From Hymenobacter cavernae (lineage in GTDB: Bacteria; Bacteroidota; Bacteroidia; Cytophagales; Hymenobacteraceae), in assembly GCF_014641455.1 (NCBI RefSeq), contig NZ_BMHT01000004.1, forward strand, positions 552,223-616,222: DNA of 64,000 nucleotides, given 5' to 3'. Position 1 is the first letter of the stretch. Each line of letters starts with the position of its first letter. The position numbers were made by a program, and so were the translations under genes. This document shows, piece by piece, positions 42,432 through 50,587 of the stretch. The notes below the pieces were generated by a model. The model was not told the DNA's origin and did no database searches. It was given only the letters and a program-made list of their open reading frames with translations.

Positions 42432-44492
42432 ATGAAAAACAGCACCTTACTCGCTTTGGGCTTGGCCTTGCTGCCGGGTACCCTGGCGCACGCCCAGACC
42501 ACCCCGCCTACCACCTTCACGACAACCGTCGCGCGCCCTGATACCAAGCTGCCGCCTTTCAAAATAGAGCAGCCCGACAAGAAGCTCAGCCCTTTCACGG
42601 GCATGACGCGCAAGCATTGGCAGCAGGCCGCGCAGTATCTGCTCACGGGCGCTTTCAGCTACATCCACACGCTCGACGACCCGATGCAGTTTCCGAAGCA
42701 GCCGGGTAAGAGCTATCCGCGCAATGCGGGGCAAGTGCCGACGGAAAAGCTCGAAGGCCTGTGCCGCACGCTGTTTATGGCCGCGCCACTGCTGAAGGAA
42801 AACCCTGGGCTAACGCTGAACGGCGTTAAAGTAGCCGACTACTACCGCCACCAGCTAAGCCGGTTGGTAGACCCTGGCAGTGACACCTACATCAAGCCGC
42901 GCGCCGCCAACGGCGGACCCAGCCAAAACCTGGTGGAGTTTGGCGGCTTGTCGGTGGCCCTGTTTGCCGCGCCCGAAGTGCTGTGGGACCCGCTGCCTGA
43001 GACTACCAAGAAAGCCCTGGCCGCCACCATGCTCAGCTACGGCGACGGCCCGACGGTAGCACAGAACTGGCGCTACTTCAACATCTTCATTCTCAGCTTC
43101 TACAAAAGCCGGGGCTACCAGGTGAACGAGAAGCTGATGGAGGAGTACCTGCAAAAGCAGCTGACCCACTACCGCGGCGAGGGCTGGTACCACGACGCAC
43201 CCGCCTACGATTACTACAGCATGTGGGCCTTCCAGATGTACGGCCGCCTGTGGTCGGAGTACTTCGGGCGGGAGCATTACCCGGCCATAGCCCAGCAGCT
43301 GAATGCCAACTTCGCCCCGCTCAAGGACAACTACCCGTATATGTTTGGGCGCGACGGCAGCATGATTATGTGGGGGCGCAGCATCGCCTACCGGTTTGCG
43401 GCGGTGGTGCCGTTCCCGCTGATGGGTTTGCACCCGGAGCCGGGCACCAACTTCGGCTGGATGCGGCGCATTGCCTCGGGCGCCATGCTCCAGTTCCTGG
43501 AAAACCCTGACTTCTTGCAGGATAACATTCCGAACCTAGGTTTCTACGGCCCCTTCGATCCGGCGGTGCAGTCGTACAGCTGCCGCGGGAGCGTGTTCTG
43601 GCTGGCCAAAGCGTTCCTAGGTCTGTTGGTGCCTGCCGATAGCCCTTTCTGGACGGCCACGGAGAATGAAGGCGCCTGGGCGACGAAAGAGCTGGCGCCG
43701 GGCACGGTGTTCAACAAGTACGAGCCGGGCTCCAACATCCTCATCACCGACTACCCGAACAGCGGGGCCGCCGAAATCCGGGCGTGGTGCCACGTGCCTG
43801 TCATCGGGGCGGGCGAGCCGTTTCGCGGCAGCGAGAACTACAACCGCCTGAGCTACAACAGTGCTTTCCCCTGGCAAGCCGATGGCCCAAACGGCGAGGT
43901 AGCCATGAACTACGTCTTCAAGAACAAGGAAAATCAGTGGGAGCCCCTGCGCCTCTACACCTTCAGGCGCTTCGAAGATGGCGTGTACTACCGCGACGCC
44001 GAGCTGGAAACCAACAAAAACCTGCGCCTGAGCCTGGCCGACATTACGTTGCCCAACGGCATCCTGCGCGTGGACAAGAACACGGGCTCCGAAGTCACGG
44101 CCGTGCGCCTGGGCCACTATGCGCTGCCACAGCTTGGAAATCAACCCATTAAGCGGGAAATGCGCAAAGTGCGCGGCCGTCAGGTGCAGCTCATCAGCAA
44201 CGGAACTTATCAGTTGGCGCTGGTGCCGCTCAGCGGCTGGGAAACAGCCGAGGCAGTAGACGCCAAGGGCTTGCACCCCGCCAGCAATGCCAGTACGGTG
44301 CTCGACGCCGCGGCTACTTTCGTGCCCGGCAAGGAGCCCATCTATGCCACGCTCATGCTCTGGAAAAAGGCTGGCCAGAAGTGGACCGACGATGAGCTGG
44401 TACCGGTGAAAAAGTTAGCCTATTCCGCCCAGAATAACAGTGTGCAGGTCGACTTCGCCGATGGTAGCAAGAAGATTGTGCAATTCAAATAA
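42432..44492 (+). CDS. DUF2264 protein, probable GH154 beta-glucuronidase
   Basis: A 686-residue secreted protein; the ORF opens at 42258, but the ATG at 42432 starts a clear signal peptide ('STLLALGLALLPGTLAHAQ'). The DUF2264 helical (alpha/alpha) domain covers about 50-420: 'FTGMTRKHWQQAAQYLLTGA', 'LEGLCRTLFMAAPLL', 'NWRYFNIFILSFYKSRGY', 'GWYHDAPAYDYYSMWAFQMY', 'YMFGRDGSMIMWGRSIAYRF'. A C-terminal beta domain follows. DUF2264 was classified as GH154 with exo-beta-glucuronidase activity on arabinogalactan in Bacteroides. The neighbours GH35, GH43 and GH105 support the same substrate. Confidence 0.82.
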   Translation: MKNSTLLALGLALLPGTLAHAQTTPPTTFTTTVARPDTKLPPFKIEQPDKKLSPFTGMTRKHWQQAAQYLLTGAFSYIHTLDDPMQFPKQPGKSYPRNAGQVPTEKLEGLCRTLFMAAPLLKENPGLTLNGVKVADYYRHQLSRLVDPGSDTYIKPRAANGGPSQNLVEFGGLSVALFAAPEVLWDPLPETTKKALAATMLSYGDGPTVAQNWRYFNIFILSFYKSRGYQVNEKLMEEYLQKQLTHYRGEGWYHDAPAYDYYSMWAFQMYGRLWSEYFGREHYPAIAQQLNANFAPLKDNYPYMFGRDGSMIMWGRSIAYRFAAVVPFPLMGLHPEPGTNFGWMRRIASGAMLQFLENPDFLQDNIPNLGFYGPFDPAVQSYSCRGSVFWLAKAFLGLLVPADSPFWTATENEGAWATKELAPGTVFNKYEPGSNILITDYPNSGAAEIRAWCHVPVIGAGEPFRGSENYNRLSYNSAFPWQADGPNGEVAMNYVFKNKENQWEPLRLYTFRRFEDGVYYRDAELETNKNLRLSLADITLPNGILRVDKNTGSEVTAVRLGHYALPQLGNQPIKREMRKVRGRQVQLISNGTYQLALVPLSGWETAEAVDAKGLHPASNASTVLDAAATFVPGKEPIYATLMLWKKAGQKWTDDELVPVKKLAYSAQNNSVQVDFADGSKKIVQFK

Positions 44493-44506
44493 CTCAGGAA
44501 CCCGAC

Positions 44507-44722
44507 AAAAACTGCGCAACACGCGGCACCGACAGCAGCCTTCGAACGCAACCGATGTTGTTGAGAAATAAGGTTTTGCAAAGGAGAGAAGACTGTTGCC
44601 GGCTGGCCAGGCGGGAGTGGGAACTCGCCGGGTTGGCTTCGGTGCCGCGTACGCGCAGTTTGTGCCGAAAACCTAGGTTGTGTAGCGCGGAAATCCGTTC
44701 CGCGCTACACAACCTAGGTTTT
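44507..44722. repeat. Nested inverted repeats with ACCTAGGT at both hairpin bases
   Basis: Outer arms at about 44507-44531 and 44629-44657 share ACTGCGC...ACGCGGCACCGA in opposite orientation. Inside the downstream end lies a perfect 24-bp hairpin (44668-44691/44699-44722, 7-nt loop) whose base on each side is AACCTAGGTT. It lies 15 nt before the next gene's start and so could block or terminate read-through inside the PUL. Confidence 0.85.
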
Positions 44723-44737
44723 AATTCATAACGATTG

Positions 44738-46891
44738 ATGAAACGCCCTTTCGCCCTATTGCTTCTGCTGCTTAGCACGTTGGTGCTAACTGCGCCTGCC
44801 ACGGCCAAGCCGCCTAAAAAAGAGCCGTACAGCGCCTATTTGTTCGCCTATTTCACCGGCAACGACAAAAACGAGGAAGCTATCCGCTTTGCCCTGAGCA
44901 ACGACGGCTACCACTACGTGGCCCTGAATGGCAACCGGCCGGTCATCAGCTCGGCCGCCATCAGCGAAACCGGTGGGGTGCGCGACCCGCACATTCTGCG
45001 CGGCGCCGACGGCAAAACGTTCTACATGGTAGCTACCGACATGGTATCGGCCAAGGGCTGGAGCTCCAACCGCGCCATGGTGCTGCTGCGCTCTACTGAC
45101 CTGATTACCTGGAAGTCCAGCATTGTCAACATCCAGAAGAAGTACCGCGGCCAGGAAGACTTGCAGCGGGTGTGGGCTCCGCAAACCATTTATGATGCGA
45201 AAGCCAGGAAGTACATGGTGTACTTCTCGATGAAGCACGGCAAAGACCCCGACAAGATCTACTACGCTTACGCCAACAAGGACTTTACCGACTTAGAAGG
45301 CGAGCCGAAGCAGCTGTTTTTCAGTCCTACCAACGGGTCCTGCATCGACGGCGACATTGTGCAGAAAGACGGCAGAAACTATTTGTTTTTCAAGACGGAA
45401 GGCCAGGGCAACGGCATCAAGATAGCCGTATCGGACAAGCTCACGGGAGGCTACGTGCTGCAAGACAAGTACGTGCAGCAAACTACCGACCCCGTGGAAG
45501 GCGCGGGCACCTTCAAGCTCAATAACTCCGACGACTACATCCTGATGTACGACGTGTACACCAAGGGCAACTATCAGTTCACGCGTACCCACGACTTGCA
45601 GCACTTCACGGTGGTAGACAGCGAAGTGAGCATGAACTTCCACCCCCGGCACGGCACCGTGCTGCCCATCACGGCCACTGAAGCCGCGCGCCTGGCCGCC
45701 CGCTGGCTAGCGCCAACTGATGTGCTGCCGACCGCGCAAAACCTAGCTATTCGGAAGAACAATACCGTCGTGGATAGCCTAGGTGGGAAGGTGTCTTTCT
45801 TCGTGAAGCCGGGCACTAATCTTAAATCGTTTGATCCAGCTTTCGCCACCTTTTCTGGGGTGACGGTGGCACCCACCGGCGCCCAGGATTTCACCAAAGG
45901 ACCCGTGCGCTACACCGTGAGCGTGGGTAGCCGCAAGCAGGCGATAGATATTCAGGTCACCGACCCACACAACCCGGTTTTGAGCGGCTACTACGCCGAC
46001 CCGGATATTCTGTACTCGCAAAAAACCGGCAAGTTTTACCTCTACCCCACCAGCGACGGATTCACCGGCTGGTCGGGCACGTACTTCAAGACGTTTTCTT
46101 CCAATGACCTGGTGAACTGGAAGGATGAGGGCGTGATTCTGGATCTGCCCAAAGACGTGAGTTGGGAAAAAACCCGGGCCTGGGCGCCGACCATCATCGA
46201 GCAAAAGACGGCCAGCGGCTATAAGTACGCCTATTATTTTTGCGCGGGCGCCAAGATCGGAGTAGCACTGGCCGATAATCCGACCGGCCCGTTTGTCGAC
46301 TCTGGCAAGCCTCTGCTCGACCAACGGCCCGAAGGCGTAAAAGGTGGCCAGCAGATTGACCCGGCCGTGTTCCGCGACCCGCAATCCGGCAAGCTCTACC
46401 TCTACTGGGGCAACGGCTACCTAGCTTGCGCGGAGCTGAACGACGACCTGGTGTCGCTGAAGCCCGGCACCACGCGCGTGCTGACGCCGGACAACACCTT
46501 CCGCGAGGGCGTTTACGTGCTGTTCCGCAACGGGACGTACTACTTTATGTGGAGCGAAAACGACACCCGCGACCCTGACTATCGGGTGCGCTATGGCACG
46601 GCCACTTCTCCCCTAGGTCCGATTAAGGTGCCAGCCAACAACTTAGTAATCAACAAGGATGCAGCGGCGGGCATCTACGCCACCGGCCACAACTCCGTCA
46701 TTCAGATTCCCGGCCGCGACGAGTGGTACTTGGTGTATCACCGCTTCACCTACCCCAAGGGCATCACGATGGGCCGGGCCGCTGGCTACCACCGCGAAGT
46801 GTGCATCGACAAGCTGGAGTTTAACCCCGACGGCAGCATCAAGCCCGTGACTCCTACCCACGCCGGCATTCAGCCGGTTAAGCTGAAGTAA
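44738..46891 (+). CDS. Tandem GH43 protein with two catalytic propellers
   Basis: A 717-residue secreted protein; start is ATG 44738 with signal 'KRPFALLLLLLSTLVLTAPA'. The first GH43 domain (about 30-330) has the Asp in 'GGVRDPHILRGADGKTFYMV', 'RVWAPQTIYDAKARKYMVYF', 'GSCIDGDIVQKDGRNYLFFK' and 'VEGAGTFKL'. A small Ig-like linker ('VVDSLGGKVSFFVKPGTNLK') spans about 350-410. The second GH43 domain (about 412-700) has 'GYYADPDILYSQKTGKFYLY', 'RAWAPTIIEQK', 'QIDPAVFRDPQSGKLYLYWG', and 'FREGVYVLFRNGTYYFMW'. Both keep the Asp/Asp/Glu pattern, so both may be active, likely as arabinofuranosidase or galactosidase on arabinogalactan branches. Subfamilies cannot be settled by eye. Confidence 0.88.
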   Translation: MKRPFALLLLLLSTLVLTAPATAKPPKKEPYSAYLFAYFTGNDKNEEAIRFALSNDGYHYVALNGNRPVISSAAISETGGVRDPHILRGADGKTFYMVATDMVSAKGWSSNRAMVLLRSTDLITWKSSIVNIQKKYRGQEDLQRVWAPQTIYDAKARKYMVYFSMKHGKDPDKIYYAYANKDFTDLEGEPKQLFFSPTNGSCIDGDIVQKDGRNYLFFKTEGQGNGIKIAVSDKLTGGYVLQDKYVQQTTDPVEGAGTFKLNNSDDYILMYDVYTKGNYQFTRTHDLQHFTVVDSEVSMNFHPRHGTVLPITATEAARLAARWLAPTDVLPTAQNLAIRKNNTVVDSLGGKVSFFVKPGTNLKSFDPAFATFSGVTVAPTGAQDFTKGPVRYTVSVGSRKQAIDIQVTDPHNPVLSGYYADPDILYSQKTGKFYLYPTSDGFTGWSGTYFKTFSSNDLVNWKDEGVILDLPKDVSWEKTRAWAPTIIEQKTASGYKYAYYFCAGAKIGVALADNPTGPFVDSGKPLLDQRPEGVKGGQQIDPAVFRDPQSGKLYLYWGNGYLACAELNDDLVSLKPGTTRVLTPDNTFREGVYVLFRNGTYYFMWSENDTRDPDYRVRYGTATSPLGPIKVPANNLVINKDAAAGIYATGHNSVIQIPGRDEWYLVYHRFTYPKGITMGRAAGYHREVCIDKLEFNPDGSIKPVTPTHAGIQPVKLK

Positions 46892-46942
46892 CGCTTTCTT
46901 TGCGTGCGAATTACCTTTCCTCCTACTACCTAGGTCGGCTCC

Positions 46943-48115
46943 ATGATAAACCCTAAGCATCTGTTAACCGCCACGCTGATAGCCCTTGTTGGTCTGCTGG
47001 ACACTGGCTGCACTACTTCCAAAACCTCCAATGCTGGCACCGGAAAAGCCTTGCCGAAGAAAGAGGAAGTGCTGCCGCTCATCACCAAAGTGAACGACCA
47101 TTGGCAGGCCGAACACCCGCCGCAGCAGCGCGCTTTTTGGGATGTAGCGGCTTACCAGACCGGCAACATGGCCGCCTATGCCGTAACCAAAAACGACAAA
47201 TACCGGCAGTACGCCGAAGACTGGGCCGTGCATAACAACTGGAAAGGCGCCACCACCGACGACAAGTCGGCCTGGAAGTACAAGTATGGCGAAACGCCTG
47301 ACTACGTGCTGTTTGGTGATTGGCAGATTTGCTTTCAAACCTACATCGACCTGTACAACCTCAAGCCGGAGCCCCAGCGCATTGCCCGTGCCCGCGAGGT
47401 GATGGAGTACGAAATGAGCACCAACCAGAACGACTACTGGTGGTGGGCCGATGGCCTCTACATGGTGATGCCGGTGATGACCAAGCTCTACAAGGTGACG
47501 GGCAATCCGCAGTACCTGGAAAAGCTGCACGAGTACTTCAGCTACGCCAACAGCATCATGTACGACTCCGAAACGGGCCTGTACTACCGCGACGCCAAGT
47601 ACGTGTACCCGCAGCACAAGTCGGCAAACGGCAAAAAGGATTTCTGGGCCCGCGGCGACGGTTGGGTGCTGGCGGGCCTGGCCAAAGTGCTCCAGGATCT
47701 GCCGGCCGACGCCCCGCACCGCGCCGAATACCTGAGCAAGTACCTAGGTCTGGCTGCCGCCATCAAAAAGGCCCAGCAACCCGAAGGCTACTGGACGCGC
47801 AGCCTCCTCGACCCGCAGCACGCGCCCGGCCCCGAAACCAGCGGCACCGCCTTCTACACCTACGGCCTGCTCTGGGGCATCAACCACGGCGTGCTCAACA
47901 AAAAAGACTACCTGCCGACGGTGCAGCGCGCCTGGCAGTATCTCACGACCAACGCCTTGCAGCCCGACGGTACCATCGGCTATGTGCAGCCCATCGGGGA
48001 GAAAGCCATTCCCGGCCAGGTGGTCGACAAAAATTCGACGGCCAATTTTGGGGTGGGTGCTTTCCTGTTGGCGGCCAGCGAGATGTACCGCTACCTGGAC
48101 AAACCTAGGTCGTGA
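46943..48115 (+). CDS. GH105 unsaturated glucuronyl/galacturonyl hydrolase lipoprotein
   Basis: A 390-residue lipoprotein (lipobox 'VGLLDTGCTTSK') with an alpha6/alpha6 barrel. Marks: 'FWDVAAYQTGNMAAYAVT', 'GDWQICFQTYIDLYNL', 'YWWWADGLYMVMPVMTKLYK', with the catalytic-type Asp, and 'DFWARGDGWVLAGLAKVLQD', 'EGYWTRSLLDPQ', 'TSGTAFYTYGLLWGINHGVL'. GH105 enzymes hydrolyse 4,5-unsaturated uronic acids made by lyases; in arabinogalactan systems they act after a rhamnose-glucuronate lyase, but no lyase is present in this window. It is the last gene of the PUL. Confidence 0.9.
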   Translation: MINPKHLLTATLIALVGLLDTGCTTSKTSNAGTGKALPKKEEVLPLITKVNDHWQAEHPPQQRAFWDVAAYQTGNMAAYAVTKNDKYRQYAEDWAVHNNWKGATTDDKSAWKYKYGETPDYVLFGDWQICFQTYIDLYNLKPEPQRIARAREVMEYEMSTNQNDYWWWADGLYMVMPVMTKLYKVTGNPQYLEKLHEYFSYANSIMYDSETGLYYRDAKYVYPQHKSANGKKDFWARGDGWVLAGLAKVLQDLPADAPHRAEYLSKYLGLAAAIKKAQQPEGYWTRSLLDPQHAPGPETSGTAFYTYGLLWGINHGVLNKKDYLPTVQRAWQYLTTNALQPDGTIGYVQPIGEKAIPGQVVDKNSTANFGVGAFLLAASEMYRYLDKPRS

Positions 48116-48262
48116 TGCTAACTCCGTAGCTGGCACGAGCAAGTAATTACTGGCTTTGTTCGACTGCTCGCTTCCACGGCAGTGGCGACAACGGCAACAC
48201 CAAGCGAGTAGGATGTGGTAACCTAGGTTCTGCTCTACGAACTTGTTGGCACTGACGGCGGA

Positions 48263-48352
48263 GAGGCGGAAAGGAATATAGCGTCAGGCCCAACAACACA
48301 AGACGGGCTGGCAAGAATGCACCAAGCGTTAGGAAACCAGCAAGGCTAGCTG
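48263..48352. repeat. Dispersed repeat copy 2
   Basis: Second copy of the repeat at 28182-28275, beginning GAGAGGCGGAAAGGAATATA and ending GGAAACCAGCAAGGCTAGC. Its end overlaps the 3' codons of the DUF2256 gene. Confidence 0.75.
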
Positions 48353-48519
48353 CCGGCGGACGGCGCTGTTTGCGACCTAGGTTTGTTGCGCTGGCACTTT
48401 TCGCCGCAATACTTCACCTCGTCCCAGCAGTTGCGCCACTTCTTACGGTAGGCAAACGGCCGGCCGCAGGTCAGGCACAGCTTGGTGGGCAGGGTCGTTT
48501 TGGTGAAGCGGGACATCAT
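48346..48519 (-). CDS. Small DUF2256 zinc-finger-like protein
   Basis: A 57-residue frame with the DUF2256 pattern: 'LPTKLCLTCGRPFAYRKKWR' followed by 'NCWDEVKYCGEKCQRNK'. Five cysteines in C-x-x-C, C and C-x-x-x-C arrangement suggest a zinc ribbon or finger. Two ATG codons (48519 and 48516) could start it. The C-terminal tail after 'CQRNK' contains Pro-Arg from a CCTAGG site and then enters a dispersed repeat, so the last ten residues look recently added by the repeat. DUF2256 proteins are often close to photolyase/cryptochrome genes, but none is seen here. Confidence 0.8.
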   Translation of the reverse strand: MMSRFTKTTLPTKLCLTCGRPFAYRKKWRNCWDEVKYCGEKCQRNKPRSQTAPSAGS

Positions 48520-48562
48520 TGGCTAAGAAGTTATCCAACTAGGTAAAAACAAAATTCAGTCT

Positions 48563-48590
48563 GTCATTTCTCCCGTTGGTCGAAATGACT
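48563..48590. repeat. GTCATTTC...GAAATGAC hairpin
   Basis: Contains CATTTCTCCCGTTGGTCGAA, the reverse complement of sequence inside the element at 56868-56893. It is a short copy of that repeat family placed after the broken response regulator. Confidence 0.7.
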
Positions 48591-48671
48591 CCTAATTTGA
48601 TAAGGTCTTACAAGCTAGGTATTGCTGACAACCAGCGAGTTTAGCCTTGGTTCGACTCCTGAACGCAACCT

Positions 48672-49455
48672 TTACTCCAGCCAGCGTTTTAAGATGGGGG
48701 TCCGGTCGCGACTCACCAGGATTTCCTCGGCTCGCGGGGGCCGCAGCTCGATTTTTAGCTTGCCGGCGAAGTAAGGATAGATTTTGTCGATGGCCTTGAG
48801 CGACACCAGGTACTGGCGGTTCAAGCGGAAAAACACGGCCGGGTCGAGCAGCGTCTCCAGCTTTTCCAGCTTGTGTTCGAGGGGAAACTTGCGGCCGTCG
48901 TGGCGCACCAGGTACACGAGTTCGTGCTGGGTAAAGCAGTAGGCAATTTCTTCCACCGCCACCGGTAGCAGCTGCTCCCCGGCCGTGACCAGGAAGCGCT
49001 GCCGGTAGCGCGGCTGGGTGGGCGCGAACTGCTCTAGCAGCTGCTGCACCTTCGCCAGCTGCGACTCTCCTCCCCGTAACTGTTCCTGTGGTGTGGTCTG
49101 GGCGAGCCAATACGCATGCTTTTCCAGCGCCCGGGCTAAGTCAGCGCCCTGGATGGGCTTGAGTAGATAGTCGAGGCTAAGCAGCGTAAAAGCCTTCAGC
49201 GCATACTCGTCGAAGCTGGTAGTGATAGATGATGGGCGCGCGCACGGCTACCGCGTCGTATATCTCAAAGCTCAATCCGTCGGAAAGTTGAATGTCGGAG
49301 AAAATTAAGTCGGGCGCCGGATTCGTACCTAGCCAATGGATGGCCTCGGCCACGCTGGGCAGCACGGCAATGACTTCGACCGTCGGATGCTTGCGCAGGA
49401 GCAGTTGCAGGTGCTCCACCGCCAGGTACTCGTCTTCAATGATGAGGGTGCGCAT
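48672..49455 (-). pseudogene. Frameshifted LytTR-family response regulator
   Basis: Two reading frames together make one response regulator of about 260 residues. The first (start ATG 49455) gives the receiver 'RTLIIEDEYLAVEHLQLLLR', 'DLIFSDIQLSDGLSFEIYDA' with the phosphorylated Asp in 'FSDIQL', then breaks after 'APII'. A one-base insertion near 49225-49228 shifts the frame; in the other frame 'TTSFDEYALKAF...LDYLLKPI' continues exactly as expected, followed by a LytTR DNA-binding domain ('EEIAYCFTQHELVYLVRHDG', 'RLNRQYLVSLKAIDKIYPYF'). The start overlaps by one base (TAATG) the stop of a kinase remnant. A sequencing error could also explain a single extra base. Confidence 0.85.
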
Positions 49456-49519
49456 TAGGCGGGTAGTAAGGGCAGGGTAACTTTAAACTCACTACCCCGA
49501 TTCTCGATAATAACCCCGC
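49455..49519 (-). pseudogene. C-terminal remnant of a LytS-type histidine kinase
   Basis: Only about 20 codons are left, reading 'GGVIIENRGSEFKVTLPLLP' and ending in TAATG overlapped with the response regulator start, exactly as kinase and regulator genes normally join in LytTR systems. Upstream of 49519 the sequence changes abruptly to a dehydrogenase gene running in the opposite direction. The kinase is therefore deleted. Confidence 0.72.
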
Positions 49520-50573
49520 CCCGTACACTGCCCCGCGGAAGAACGAAATCGTGGTGAAGAACCACGCCGTGGCCATCAATCCACTGTACTGGATGAAGCA
49601 GGTTGGCGGCAACTTTATGTACGGCTGGCTTAAGTACCCCTTCGTCTTGGGCAGCGACCTGGCCGGGGAGGTGGTGGGAGTCGGCGCCAGCGTCTCGCGC
49701 TTTAAGGTCGGCGACCGGGTGATTGGTCAGGCCGTGGGCATGGATAAAAAGCGCAACAGATCGGCGGAAGGTGCCTTTCAGGAGTACACCGTGCTGCTCG
49801 CTCACATGGCCGCGCCCATCCCCGACAGCCTAGCCTATGAAAGGGCCGCTGTTTTGCCGCTGGGGTTATCTACCGCTGCCTGCGGGTTATTCGAAAAAGA
49901 CCAGCTGGCGCTCAACCATCCTTCTGCCAACCCCAAACCCACGGGTAAAACGTTGCTCATCTGGGGTGGCTCGACGAGCGTGGGCAGCAGCGCCATTCAG
50001 CTCGCCGTGGCCGCTGGCTACGAGGTGATTACCACCTGCTTGCCCCGTAATTTTGACTACGTAAAAAAGCTAGGTGCAAGTCAGGCTTTCGACTACAACA
50101 GCCCGACCGTGGTGTCCGACATCAGCAAGGCGTTCCAGGGTAAGACGAGCGCCGGCGCGCTGGCCATCGGCCAAGGCTCGACTGAGGCTTGCCTGGACAT
50201 CTTGCCTGCCTGCCAGGGCAACAAGTTTGTTTCTATTGCCTCATTCCCCATCGATTTTCAGCAGTTCACGCAGGGCTTGCCGATCTTGCAGTTCCTGCGC
50301 CAGGTCCCGAAGATTGTTGGATTCATCGTGTCGATGCTGTTTAAAGCCCGCACGCGGCGCATCGGCACGAACTTTATCTTTGGCACGACGCTCATGAACA
50401 ACGAAGTTAGCCAACTTATTTACGCCGACTTCCTGCCCCGCGCCTTGGCAGAGGGCCAATTCGTTGCTACCCCGGCGCCGCATGTTATTGGCAAGCACCT
50501 AGGTTTTTTGCAAGCTGCTCTGGATGCCCAACGCCAAGGCGTATCTGCCCAGAAAGTGGTTGTCTCGCTATAA
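49516..50573 (+). pseudogene. 5'-truncated zinc-type alcohol dehydrogenase/quinone reductase family gene
   Basis: From about 49516 the frame reads 'PAPYTAPRKNEIVVKNHAVA', family sequence that normally lies 15-25 residues inside the protein. The normal start is missing: further upstream is kinase remnant. A GTG at 49551 could still start a 340-residue protein. The rest is intact: 'PFVLGSDLAGEVVGVGASVS', 'FKVGDRVIGQAVGM', the NAD(P) loop 'LLIWGGSTSVGSSAIQLAVA', and 'KVVVSL' at the end. No catalytic zinc cysteines are evident, as in the quinone-reductase-like branch. It may be silent or expressed from a new promoter. Confidence 0.72.
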
Positions 50574-50587
50574 GTATTGGTCATTCG

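Noticed and set aside
48129..48144. TGGCACGAGC at 48131 as a second sigma-54-like site
   Set aside because: The -12 half is absent at the needed spacing.
48592..49110. Minus-strand ORF of 172 codons over the LytTR domain
   Set aside because: Wrong frame; the neighbouring frame contains the conserved LytTR sequence.
49455..49805. Minus-strand ORF of 116 codons considered as a gene
   Set aside because: Only its last 20 or so codons are kinase-like; the rest is antisense to the dehydrogenase. It is the product of a rearrangement, so only the remnant is annotated.
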